Below are positions 18,468 to 27,900 of a DNA stretch of 64,000 bases, piece by piece. Position 1 is the first letter of the stretch, and every line of letters begins with the position of its first letter. Source of the stretch: Bermanella marisrubri (GTDB lineage: Bacteria > Pseudomonadota > Gammaproteobacteria > Pseudomonadales > Oceanobacteraceae). Location of the stretch: positions 1,121,001 through 1,185,000 of the forward strand of contig NZ_CP051183.1 in NCBI RefSeq assembly GCF_012295615.1, given 5' to 3'. Under the pieces are notes generated by a model. That model did not search any database. It was given only the letters and a program-made list of their open reading frames with translations, and was not told the origin of the DNA. Position numbers and translations under genes: made by a program.

Positions 18468-18902
18468 GCTGACACAGCTCCATGTAACCCGTTGCAGTAG
18501 TCATTTTACGCTGTACGCGGTGACTTGGATTGATGCGACCAAGTGAGGCGAGGAAAAGGGGAGTCATCTCCAAATTGTTGCCTGTGTAAACTCACGATAG
18601 TGAGGGTGCACCCATTTGTTGTGCCCGTTAGCAAGCATTCGTCGGCTTTCCGCCTCTTGTTTGGACACTCGATCAAGGAAACAAGGCTTGATGCTAGCGA
18701 GTGCTTTTAGAAGCGGAGACCATCCAGTATTTGATGGCCGATAATCCCTTGTACTTATTTCCAGACTCCCCATAGACCTATACGAAAATCAGATACGGTC
18801 GATTCGCCGAAATAAGCCAAGTTCTTACTTAAACCTTAGTATCGGGTGACCCTTTTTTCAATCCTGCTAAGCTTATAAAAGGCCCAAATTGGATGGAATG
18901 AT
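18468..18902. other. 435-base intergenic region with one doubtful small frame
   Basis: No tRNA or known RNA was recognised. The region contains a possible 69-residue reverse-strand gene (18564-18773) and short hairpins such as GGGTGCACCC near 18606. The last ~40 bases form the leader of the sensor kinase gene. A small RNA cannot be excluded. Confidence 0.4.
18564..18773 (-). CDS. Possible small conserved protein, 69 residues
   Basis: I cannot assign a function. The frame is the only plausible gene in this gap. The product (starting MGSLEISTRDYRPSN) is well mixed, with no low-complexity stretches. It includes PLLKALASIKP, RVSKQEAESRRMLANG and a basic aromatic end (HNKWVHPHYREF). This looks more protein-like than most shadow frames, but the ribosome site (AGGT three bases before the ATG) is poorly spaced. 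It could be a real small cytoplasmic protein or chance. Confidence 0.4.
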   Translation of the reverse strand: MGSLEISTRDYRPSNTGWSPLLKALASIKPCFLDRVSKQEAESRRMLANGHNKWVHPHYREFTQATIWR

Positions 18903-21212
18903 TTGAAATATTGGTTGTTGTTTTTAGTGTTAGTGAACTCTGTGGCGTTGGCTCAAGAATCTCCTTCAGCGAACACTTCCCCCCTGTTTTATTGGGTACC
19001 ACCGGAAGAACGTGAAATCAGCCTTACTGAGGTTATGCATGAGGCGCAATGGACCGTTGTTAATGGGGAGCTCAACTTTGGCTACTTGCAAAAAGAACTT
19101 TGGGTCATGCAAACCATTAATTTCAATATGAAGTCCGATTGGGTTGTGCATATTCCGAATCCATTTTTAGATTACCTTGATCTATACGTTCTCCAAAATC
19201 GGGACATAGTGACAGAGCTGCACACGGGGGATGCAAGACCATTTAATCAACGAACGGTGAAAGTGGCTGATTTTGTTGCGGGTTTTACTGCGGAATCAGA
19301 TAGGGAATATATCCTTGTGGCTAGGGTACGGACTCAGGGAACCATGATGGTGCCCATTCATTGGATGGGAGAGGAGGAGTACGCAGAGCGTCTGGCCATC
19401 GATCAAATTATTTATGGTGGTTATTATGGTGCGTTGATCATTATCGCACTTTACCATCTTTTCATCTTTTTGGTGGTACGTGAGACAGGCTACATCTTTT
19501 ATGTAGCCTCCATGTTTGCGTTTGTTTTATTGCAACTGGCCTATGATGGCCGAGGATTCGCCTGGTTTTGGCCAAGTAATCCCGAATTTAATGCGATTGC
19601 GTTTCCATTATTTTACAGTCTGTATCAGTTTATCAATTTGATGTTTATTTCGGTGTTCTTGCGCCTAAGACAGAATAATCCAAATTGGCATAAATACTTA
19701 CTGGTTTTAAAAGCGATCGTAATAATCAACAGTGTTCTTATATTGGCACTGCCTTATCATACGATTACGCCAATAATTATTATCACAGGCATTACTGGTT
19801 TGATTTCCGGTGTAGTGAGTGGTGCATTCCGTTGGTGGCAAGGCTTTACCCCAGCTCGTTATTTTACGATCGCGTGGTTATTTTTCTTGGGTGGACTATT
19901 GCTTGCCAACTTCCGTGGATTCGGCATGGTGGAAACATCCTGGGTTAGCCAGTACGGTTACCTGATTGGTTCTTTAATGCTTGCCTTATTCTTAGCGTTT
20001 TCTCTGGCTGAACGTATTAAAAGTGCCAATGTTGCAAAGCGTATAACAGAAAAAAAATTAATAGACAGTCAGCAACAGCATTTATCTGTCTTAAAACGAT
20101 ATCAAGAGCTTTATGAAAACGCTCCCATTGGTCACTTTCAGAGTAACAGCCAATACCAACTTACCAGTGTCAATCTTGCTTGTGCCCGTTTATTTGGGTT
20201 TGATCATCCCAGAGAAATGTTGGAGCAAGTAAAAGACATTCGAAAATATTTAATTTCCGATTTTTCATATTTTCAGGATCGAGTAAGAGATACCCGAAAA
20301 GAGGGCGTGCAGAAAGATGTCGAAATAAAAATTAAGGACATCGTCGGAAAGCAACGATGGTTGAGTATTAATATGCGTTACTGGCCGGAAGGGGATACCT
20401 ACGAAGGTTCTATCCAAGATGTAACAGAACGGAAGATTGCTGACGAGCTACGAAGAGATTTGGATCAAGAACGATTAAATATTATGGAGCGATTCTCATT
20501 GGGGATGGCCGAGGAGATTGATACACCCTTAGGCTCAAATGTTGCTGCTACGGGTTTTATACAAGAAGGTTTAGATAGCTTATATGCTAAGAAGCAGCAA
20601 GGCATAGCCACAATTGAAGATTATGAGCAGCTGTTAGAGATTTGTCGTCAGTCACTGCAATTGACCTCTCGCAACCAGAGGCGAGTGATCCGAGTCGTCA
20701 AACGCTTCAGGGAAGTGGCCTCGCAGCACATAGGTCTCGTCGCTAGTCACTTCAACTTAGTGAATGCAATTAATCAAACAGTGGAAGGCCAACGTTGGAA
20801 AATGGCTGGTTGGCGTGTGTATGTTGATGGTCCAGAGAAGCTAACCATTTATAGTTATAAGCGCGCAATCAGCGCCATCTTGATCCAGCTTATTGACAAT
20901 GCGTTAGCCCATAGTGAGGCTGACAAAAAAGACACACCGACCATCTGGATTAGAGTAGAAATATTGGACGATTCTCGAATCAGTTTAACGGTAACTGACA
21001 ACGGTAAGGGGGTTGATAGAGAAACCGCTAAAGATCTAGGTCAGCCTTTCTTTACCACTAAAAAGGGACCGGATGGTCATATCGGATTGGGGCTATACAT
21101 GATTTACAACCTTACTAATCGATCACTCAATGGTAGGCTCCTATTTCCCATTACAGGGGAAGGTTTTAGTGTTCAGATTCATATTCCAATATCGCTACCT
21201 AACAAACAATGA
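18903..21212 (+). CDS. 7TM-DISM hybrid sensor kinase lacking the phospho-acceptor histidine
   Basis: A 769-residue membrane sensor starting at TTG (no in-frame ATG gives the signal peptide). Order: signal peptide (1-18), periplasmic 7TMR-DISM extracellular domain (~20-165), seven membrane helices (~170-370), coiled linker, PAS domain (~395-515), then a kinase core. The dimerisation helix reads GMAEEIDTPLG. In the family this is M-A-H-E-[IL]-N-T-P-L-G, so the phospho-acceptor His is Glu537 (codon GAG at 20511-20513). The ATPase domain looks intact: N box LIDNALAHS (Asn665), G1 DNGKG (699-703), F box PFFTTK, G2 GLGLY. It may bind ATP but not autophosphorylate in the usual way. No response regulator is adjacent. 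Confidence 0.88.
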   Translation: MKYWLLFLVLVNSVALAQESPSANTSPLFYWVPPEEREISLTEVMHEAQWTVVNGELNFGYLQKELWVMQTINFNMKSDWVVHIPNPFLDYLDLYVLQNRDIVTELHTGDARPFNQRTVKVADFVAGFTAESDREYILVARVRTQGTMMVPIHWMGEEEYAERLAIDQIIYGGYYGALIIIALYHLFIFLVVRETGYIFYVASMFAFVLLQLAYDGRGFAWFWPSNPEFNAIAFPLFYSLYQFINLMFISVFLRLRQNNPNWHKYLLVLKAIVIINSVLILALPYHTITPIIIITGITGLISGVVSGAFRWWQGFTPARYFTIAWLFFLGGLLLANFRGFGMVETSWVSQYGYLIGSLMLALFLAFSLAERIKSANVAKRITEKKLIDSQQQHLSVLKRYQELYENAPIGHFQSNSQYQLTSVNLACARLFGFDHPREMLEQVKDIRKYLISDFSYFQDRVRDTRKEGVQKDVEIKIKDIVGKQRWLSINMRYWPEGDTYEGSIQDVTERKIADELRRDLDQERLNIMERFSLGMAEEIDTPLGSNVAATGFIQEGLDSLYAKKQQGIATIEDYEQLLEICRQSLQLTSRNQRRVIRVVKRFREVASQHIGLVASHFNLVNAINQTVEGQRWKMAGWRVYVDGPEKLTIYSYKRAISAILIQLIDNALAHSEADKKDTPTIWIRVEILDDSRISLTVTDNGKGVDRETAKDLGQPFFTTKKGPDGHIGLGLYMIYNLTNRSLNGRLLFPITGEGFSVQIHIPISLPNKQ

Positions 21213-21340
21213 TGTCTAAAGTGGCCAAATTGACAATTGAACCAAGCCCAAATTATTGGGAATATTGACAGTATTAAGATGACCTTTGTTGGTTCATGCG
21301 CTAACAAAGATAACAATAAAAAAAGAAAATAAAAAAGAAA

Positions 21341-21712
21341 ATGGCCATGCATACCAATATATTTACTTTTATCGCTATAGCGCTATTCATTGCTGCGTGT
21401 GATTCACATCCCGACCGCTCTTTATTAGCACAACAAGCAAAGCAATATAGCCCTCAAGATCCTCACTTGAAGCAAATTTATCAGTCTAGCTGCAAAAACT
21501 GTCATACATTAAAGGACACGGGGGCTCCACTTACCGGTGATACCTCCACTTGGCATGACTTGCTTAATCAATACGGAAAAGACCTACTATTGCAAAACAT
21601 TATTAATGGTAAAGGTGGTATGCCACCGTTTGGCTTGTGTATGGAGTGCCAAGAACAAGACTTTGTGGCACTCATTGATTTTATGGCGCAGCCAATGGGA
21701 GTAGCAGAGTAA
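21341..21712 (+). CDS. Cytochrome c5-type lipoprotein
   Basis: A 123-residue single-haem cytochrome c. The lipobox FIAAC (Cys20) after a short hydrophobic signal predicts a lipid-anchored periplasmic protein. The haem site is CKNCH (Cys51, Cys54, His55). The sixth ligand is probably Met94 in GKGGMPPFGLCMEC. Cys100 and Cys103 in that segment match the extra cysteines of cytochrome c5. Its stop overlaps the start of the FAD oxidase by one base (TAATG), implying coupled translation and an electron-acceptor role for that oxidase (inference). ATG at 21347 is an alternative start. The upstream 128 bases are very A-rich before the start. Confidence 0.88.
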   Translation: MAMHTNIFTFIAIALFIAACDSHPDRSLLAQQAKQYSPQDPHLKQIYQSSCKNCHTLKDTGAPLTGDTSTWHDLLNQYGKDLLLQNIINGKGGMPPFGLCMECQEQDFVALIDFMAQPMGVAE

Positions 21713-23067
21713 TGAAAAGGCGTTCATTCTTGCAAAACTTGGTTCTAGCGGGATCAGCAATGGCGTTACCTGTTACGCAGCAAGCCCATGCAAAACCACT
21801 GCCTTGGAGGAATTGGTCAGGATCACAAGTTTGTTATCCAGAAAATCGTTTGGCGCCGACATCTGTGGCCGAATTAAGTCAAATTATCCAAGCTACTCGA
21901 GGAAATATTAGAGCAGTAGGAGCAGGCCATAGTTTCAGTCCGTTGGTGCCAACTAATGATACTATGATTACGCTTAGCCGTTTGAACGGCATCGTCAGTG
22001 TTGATCAAGCGAATACAACGGCGACTATTTGGGCTGGTACGCGTTTAGGTGACATAGGCGAGCCTTTAGCAGCAGAAAATCAAGCGCTACAAAACATGCC
22101 TGATATTGATGAACAGACACTTGCAGGCTCTTTAGCAACCGCTACACACGGTACCGGTGAGTCATTAGGATGTTTATCGAGTTTTATAACATCTATGCAA
22201 TTGGTCACTTCAACTGGAGAAACGTTGGAGTGTTCGTCTACAAAAAACGCTGACGTATTTCAGGCTGCTAAAGTTGGTCTTGGTAGTTTAGGTATCGTCA
22301 CCCAAGTGACTTTACAAAATCAAAAGCCTTATCGTTTAAAACGCGAGACTTCTTGGATGTCCATTGAAGACATCTTGGCAAATACCGAACAGTTAGCCTC
22401 GAATAACCGCAATTATGAGTTCTATTACATTCCATTCACTGGAATGGGGTTCATTGACGTGCAAAACGTGACGGAAGAGCCAGTGTCGGTGACGGAAAAA
22501 ATCGATCAAAATGATGGCGCAAATGATTTGAAAACCGCTCGGGATTTATTGAGCTGGAGCTCTACGTTACGAGAGTTAGTATTAGGTACGTATATTAAAA
22601 CCTTGCCTGATGAAGTCACGGTAGCGGCCAGTTGGCAGAACTATGCCAGTGAGCGTAATGTGCGTTTTAATGAAATGGAATATCACTTGCCACGCGAAAA
22701 CCTTGTTCCGGCGTTTGAAGAAATTCGTAAGCTGGTCGAGACGCAATTTCCTCGTGTTTTCTTTCCATTTGAAGTTCGTTATGTGAAACAGGATGATGCT
22801 TGGCTAAGTCCGTTTAATGGTCGTGAGACTGCTTCAATTGCAGTGCATCGTTTTTTCCAAGAGGATCACTTACCGTTATTTAAAGCAGTTGAGCCGATCT
22901 TCCGAAAATATCATGGTCGCCCTCATTGGGGGAAATTTAATACCATGGAAGCTCAAGATTTCGCCAAGCATTACGAACATTGGAATGATTTTAAAGAGGT
23001 TCGCCGTTCGTTAGACCCAAATGGAAAGTTTATGAATCGGTATTTAAAGTCCTTGTTTACGGCTTAA
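21712..23067 (+). CDS. Tat-exported FAD-linked sugar-lactone-oxidase-like protein
   Basis: A 451-residue flavoprotein of the VAO/aldonolactone oxidase family (L-gulonolactone and D-arabinono-1,4-lactone oxidases). The N-terminus KRRSFLQ followed by a hydrophobic stretch and an AHA cleavage site is a twin-arginine signal. The FAD-binding domain has GAGHSFSPL; His73 is at the position that often links covalently to FAD. LAGSLATATHGTG binds the flavin pyrophosphate. The C-terminal ALO domain has the family motif HWGK (405-408). A periplasmic enzyme oxidising a polyol, aldonolactone or related hydroxy compound and passing electrons to the preceding cytochrome c is inferred. The substrate is unknown. 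Confidence 0.87.
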   Translation: MKRRSFLQNLVLAGSAMALPVTQQAHAKPLPWRNWSGSQVCYPENRLAPTSVAELSQIIQATRGNIRAVGAGHSFSPLVPTNDTMITLSRLNGIVSVDQANTTATIWAGTRLGDIGEPLAAENQALQNMPDIDEQTLAGSLATATHGTGESLGCLSSFITSMQLVTSTGETLECSSTKNADVFQAAKVGLGSLGIVTQVTLQNQKPYRLKRETSWMSIEDILANTEQLASNNRNYEFYYIPFTGMGFIDVQNVTEEPVSVTEKIDQNDGANDLKTARDLLSWSSTLRELVLGTYIKTLPDEVTVAASWQNYASERNVRFNEMEYHLPRENLVPAFEEIRKLVETQFPRVFFPFEVRYVKQDDAWLSPFNGRETASIAVHRFFQEDHLPLFKAVEPIFRKYHGRPHWGKFNTMEAQDFAKHYEHWNDFKEVRRSLDPNGKFMNRYLKSLFTA

Positions 23068-23079
23068 TGGGAAACCAAA

Positions 23080-24348
23080 ATGAAACTTTCTCGACGCCAG
23101 TTTATGCTGCTATCGTCTGGTACCGCTGCTGCAGTTGCTTTGCCATTTATAAAACCCTCGGATAACGGAGAGGGCGGACATTCACCCTATTTTCAAGAGA
23201 TATCTAAAGCTTTAAAAGAACAGAGTATTGGCACACCGCGAATGCTGGTGGATTATGATCAGTTATTGCAAAACGTGAAAACGTTAACAGGTCATATTAA
23301 ACCTCGTTTTGACTATCGAATAGTGGCGAAGTCCTTGCCTTCGATTGAGTTATTACAGGTGGTGATGAAAGCGGCGGATACCAATCGCTTAATGCTCTTT
23401 CACCAACCCTTTTTAAGCCAGGTTGCTAAGCGATTGCCTGACGCGGACATCTTGATGGGCAAGCCTATGCCGATACAGGCTGTAGAACGTTTTTATCAAG
23501 ATGGTATTCATAATGATTTTGTGGCCGCACAGCAAATTCAGTGGCTAGTGGATTCGCCTCAGCGTTTAGAGCAATACCGCGAATTTGCGGAGAGTAACAA
23601 ACTGTCCATGGCAATCAATATCGAACTGGATGTGGGTTTACACCGTGGGGGGATAACCCGTGATAGCGATTTAATCAGTATGCTAGATATGATCGAAACC
23701 AGCGATACATTAAATTTTTCTGGTTTTATGGGTTACGAGCCCCACATCGGAAAGGTGCCAGGTGACGTGTTAGATCATCGCGACAAAGCCATGGCTGAGT
23801 ATCAGCATTATGTGCAATTAACAGAACAGCATTTAAAGCGAAGCATTCAACATCTAACGCTAAACGCTGGTGGTAGTCCTACTTATCAATACTACAATCA
23901 AGGGCAATGGCCCATGAATGAGTTAAGCGCTGGTTCGTGCTTGGTGAAACCAACGGATTTTGATTTAGCTAGTTTACAAGACCATGAGCCTGCCTGTTAT
24001 ATCGCTAGCCCTGTCATAAAGCAGTTAGATCAAGCCGAGATTCCGGGAATTGATTTTATGGGGGAGCTACTCAGTAGCTGGGACCCAAATTTAAAGCAAG
24101 CTTTTTTCATTTATGGCGGTTATTGGAAGGCAAAGCCAGAGTCACCTAAGGGGCTCAAACTCAACCCAGTATATGGACGCTCCACTAATCAAGAAATGCT
24201 TAATGGCAGTGATAGCGTGCAACTCAAACAGGATGATTATGTGTTCTTGCGACCAACGCAAAGTGAATCAGTGATGCTGCAGTTTGGGGATTTATTGGTC
24301 TATCGGAAAGGCCAACTGATTGACCATTGGCCTATTTTAAAAGGTTAA
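23080..24348 (+). CDS. Tat-exported PLP-dependent fold-III enzyme (D-threonine aldolase/DSD1-like)
   Basis: A 422-residue protein with a clear twin-arginine signal (SRRQFMLL, then a hydrophobic stretch). The body is an alanine-racemase N-terminal TIM barrel: the opening MLVDYDQLLQNV and FDYRIVAKSLPS carry the probable PLP lysine, Lys84. Later parts (LNAGGSPTYQYY near residues 265-276 and the C-terminal beta-domain with DYVFLRPTQSE) resemble D-threonine aldolase and eukaryotic-type D-serine dehydratase. Export of a folded PLP enzyme fits the Tat route. It lies 12 bases after the FAD oxidase and probably shares its transcript. Reaction and substrate are unknown; a D-hydroxy amino acid is a reasonable guess. 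Confidence 0.82.
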   Translation: MKLSRRQFMLLSSGTAAAVALPFIKPSDNGEGGHSPYFQEISKALKEQSIGTPRMLVDYDQLLQNVKTLTGHIKPRFDYRIVAKSLPSIELLQVVMKAADTNRLMLFHQPFLSQVAKRLPDADILMGKPMPIQAVERFYQDGIHNDFVAAQQIQWLVDSPQRLEQYREFAESNKLSMAINIELDVGLHRGGITRDSDLISMLDMIETSDTLNFSGFMGYEPHIGKVPGDVLDHRDKAMAEYQHYVQLTEQHLKRSIQHLTLNAGGSPTYQYYNQGQWPMNELSAGSCLVKPTDFDLASLQDHEPACYIASPVIKQLDQAEIPGIDFMGELLSSWDPNLKQAFFIYGGYWKAKPESPKGLKLNPVYGRSTNQEMLNGSDSVQLKQDDYVFLRPTQSESVMLQFGDLLVYRKGQLIDHWPILKG

Positions 24349-24359
24349 GCAAAGGCACT

Positions 24360-24713
24360 TTAAAGGCCTTCCACTTTGCGTAGGTTTGATTGGTGGCGTT
24401 CAATGTAGCGTAAGTCTGCTAGATGGCTTTTTAATTCTTGCCACAATAAAAAACACTGCTTGTCTTCTTGAGCAGAACGACGAAGAACAAACAAAGCTTG
24501 CTCAATTTCAGCCGTTATATTTTCCCATTGCTCGGTTTGATAGTGACACATGGCGCGGTAGCCAGTATAAAGTGGTTGCTGCGTATAGCGGCAATCCCAG
24601 TACTCTAGATGCTGAATGCAACGCAGACACTCTTGAAAATGACGTGCGCGGTACTGCTTTTTAACTTGCCAAGCATAATAACGAGCAAATAGGGTATGTA
24701 GCGCAAACATCAT
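24360..24713 (-). CDS. Hypothetical protein, TPR-like helices
   Basis: Function not recognised. The ATG at 24713 is preferred because AGGAG lies eight bases upstream; the GTG at 24719 is too close to it. The ~117-residue product has an amphipathic or weakly hydrophobic N-terminus (FALHTLFARYYAWQ) and then helices rich in Gln, Glu, Tyr, Trp and Cys. The spacing (YRARHFQECLRCIQHLEYW, then LYTGYRAMCHYQTEQW) recalls tetratricopeptide-type repeats. It is convergent with the PLP enzyme gene and has no informative neighbour. Confidence 0.62.
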   Translation of the reverse strand: MMFALHTLFARYYAWQVKKQYRARHFQECLRCIQHLEYWDCRYTQQPLYTGYRAMCHYQTEQWENITAEIEQALFVLRRSAQEDKQCFLLWQELKSHLADLRYIERHQSNLRKVEGL

Positions 24714-24842
24714 GATCACAGCTCCTGTTACAGGCTTTCATCAGCCCTGCATTAATCAGTATAGACAGATTTCAGAGTTGGCAATCAGGTGTATTGTGAC
24801 AGTTTTAGAATGAGCAGCTGTATAAATAACAGTGCTTATACC

Positions 24843-24874
24843 CAAAAGAAAAGGAGGCGATGATTCGCCTCCTT
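24843..24874 (-). terminator. Intrinsic terminator of the RND efflux operon
   Basis: A perfect 10-bp stem (AAGGAGGCGA at 24851-24860 with its complement at 24865-24874) and a 4-base loop. On the reverse strand it is followed by TTCTTTT. It lies 30 bases after the RND stop codon. Confidence 0.85.
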
Positions 24875-24903
24875 CTGATTTGTTCACAGATTTATATTGA
24901 TAA

Positions 24904-27900
24904 CTAAACACGTTTACGCAGATAGACATAATACAGCATCGGAATCAGTACTAGTGTGAAGATGGTGCTAATTAAAATGCCGAATATAAGGCTAATAGCC
25001 AGACCATTGAATATCGGGTCCGTGAGAATGAAGAATGCACCCGTCATGGCCGCGATGCCCGTTAATAGAATGGGCTTGGTTCGCACCGCGGCACTTTGAA
25101 TGGCGGCCTCCACCAAGTCGGTTCCTTTATCCAGTTCTTGATTAATGAAATCCACTAGGAGAATGGAGTTTCGCACAATAATGCCTGCCAGAGCGATCAT
25201 GCCGATCATACTGGTCGCCGTGAACTGAGCACCCAATAACGCATGACCTGGCATGACACCAATAATAGTGAGTGGAATAGGGGCCATGATGATTAATGGC
25301 ACCAAGTAGCTCTTAAACTGAGCGACTACCAGCAAGTAAATTAAAATCATGCCTACGCCATAGGCAATGCCCATGTCACGAAAAGTTTCATAGGTAATTT
25401 GCCATTCACCGTCCCACTTAATAGAAGGTTCATGGCTCACTTCTGGCTGGCTAATGAAATATTGTTTAGGTGAAAATTCATCTTGCTCACCATTGTCATC
25501 CAATTGGAACGACATATCGAAAAGGCCATAAAGAGGGCTATCTAATTCACCGGCCATATCCGCGTTGACAAAGACCACTGGCAAAAGGTTTTTGTGATAA
25601 ATGGTTTGATCAATACTGGATTGTTCCAAATACACCAGTTCCGATATAGGAATCAATTCGCCTTTCATATTGCGCACTGGGGTTTGCAATAAAGCCTGCC
25701 AGTCGGCTTTGTCGGCTTCTTCGAACTCAATACGAATCGGTGTGGCGTATTTCTTTTGCTCACTGTGCAGGTAGCTCACATCATGGCCGGCCAATGCCGC
25801 GTCCAAAACCTCAACAATAGACCCATAAGGAACTGCTTGCTGGGCCGCTTTTTGTCGATCAATGCGAATTAAGGTTTTTGCTTGCGCCGCTTCGATGCTA
25901 TCGTCCACATCGATAATATCTACGGTGGATTCAAATACACTACGCAATTGCTTGGCTGTTTGCAGCTGTTGCTCGTAGTTTGCACCATAGACCTCGGCCA
26001 CGATCGGTGCCATTACAGGTGGTCCGGGCGGTACTTCGACTACTTTGACATTGGCGTCGTAGCGCGCACCAATGGCTTGCAATTTAGGACGTACACGCAA
26101 AGCAATGTCATGACTTTGCTCATCGCGATCGTCTTTGCCCACAAGGTTTACTTGAATGTCGCCCATATGCGGTTCATTGCGCAGGTAATACTGACGCACT
26201 AAACCATTAAAGTTGATGGGAGCGTTCACACCGGCATAAACCTGATAGTCTTTTACGGTGGATTCATTTTGCAGCTCGGTGCCCAACTCTTCCAAGACAG
26301 CAAGTGTCTCTTCCATGGGGGTACCTTCGGGCATATCGACGATGACTTGGAATTCGGACTTGTTATCAAATGGCAGCATTTTTAGTACCACCAGTTTCAT
26401 CACAGGTAGAGTCACGGCTAACAGTATTAAACCGATGACGAACCCCAGCATTTTTAAACGATTCTTCTCAGCTTTCTCCCCTTGGATCAATGGGCGCATA
26501 ATACGATTGAAAATATCGTAAATTTTATTGCTCTGCTCATCCTCCTTATCATGATCAGCAGAGTGTGAGGCGAAGTCTTGGTTTTTTAATAGCTTGTAGC
26601 TTAACCAGGGTGTGACCACAAAGGCAATCACTAACGAGATTAACATACCCGTGCTCGCATTGATCGGGATTGGGCTCATGTATGGGCCCATTAAACCAGA
26701 GACAAATGCCATGGGCATGAGCGCAGCAATCACGGTAAACGTCGCAAGAATGGTTGGCCCACCGACTTCATCCACTGCCAGTGGAATGGCTTCAAGAATT
26801 TTTTTACCGCCCATATGTAAATGACGATGAATGTTTTCCACCACCACAATGGCATCGTCCACCAAGATACCAATACTAAAAATCAGTGCGAATAGAGAAA
26901 TACGGTTTAAGGTAAAGCCCCACGCCCAGCTTGCGAATAAGGTAATCGCGAGCGTGATAAAAATAGCACCGCCGACGATAACGGCTTCACGCCAGCTCAT
27001 GGTGGCCAATACCAACAGCACCACGGCAGCGGTAGCAAATAATAACTTAGCGATTAACTGATCACTTTTTGCTTTTGCGGTATCGCCATAATTACGGGTG
27101 ACATCCACATGGATATTGTCAGGAATACTGACACCTTTTAATTGAGCAAGGCGCTTTTCTATTGCTTGAGTAATATCAAACGCGTTGGTGCCTGGCTGTT
27201 TGGCAATGGCAATGGTCATGGCCGCACGGCTTTGCTTTTGGGATTCACTAAAGTGAAAAACCTGTGCATCGGGTGTGTCTATGCCAAGTTCGATATTCGC
27301 AACATCTGCTAAGTAAATTGGTGAGCCGTTTTGACTCATGCCGACAACGAGCTCTTCAACTTCTCTGGGTTCACTTAGAAAATTACCCGCTTGAATTTGA
27401 ATTAGCTCATTATTTTTTGCAATGTTGCGCGCCGGACTCGCAGCATTACTTGAGCGTAGGGTATTGCTTACATCGTCATAAGTAATGCCATAAGCGTTAA
27501 GACGCACAGGATCAAGACGAACACTGACAACATCATGATGTTGTCCCTGTGTATATATATCCCGGGTGCCGGGAATGCGTTTGAGTTCCACTTCAAGCAA
27601 GTGGGCAAGATCAGTTAGCTCTCGTTGCGATACGGTTTTATCGTCACTATGCAGCGTCAGCGACATAATGGGCACATCATCAATCCCCATGGGTTTAATG
27701 AGGGGCTGGCTTGCACCTAGGTTTTGCGGTAGCCAATCGGCGTGACTATATACTTGGTTGTATAAGTTTAGGATAGCGGTTTCTCGTTCGAGACCCACTT
27801 CAAATGCGACGGTTAATACCGACATGCCAGAGCGCGAAACACTGTAGATTTCATCCACCCCCGGAATTTCACTCAGCACTTGCTCCGCGGGCGTACTGAT

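Noticed and set aside
21284-21309. 7-bp inverted repeat (CTTTGTT/AACAAAG) before the cytochrome gene
   Set aside because: No T-run follows, so it is not an intrinsic terminator, and the arms are short enough to be chance in this AT-rich gap.
26258-27485. Several forward frames inside the RND transporter gene
   Set aside because: All are antisense to strongly conserved RND motifs and are shadows of that gene.
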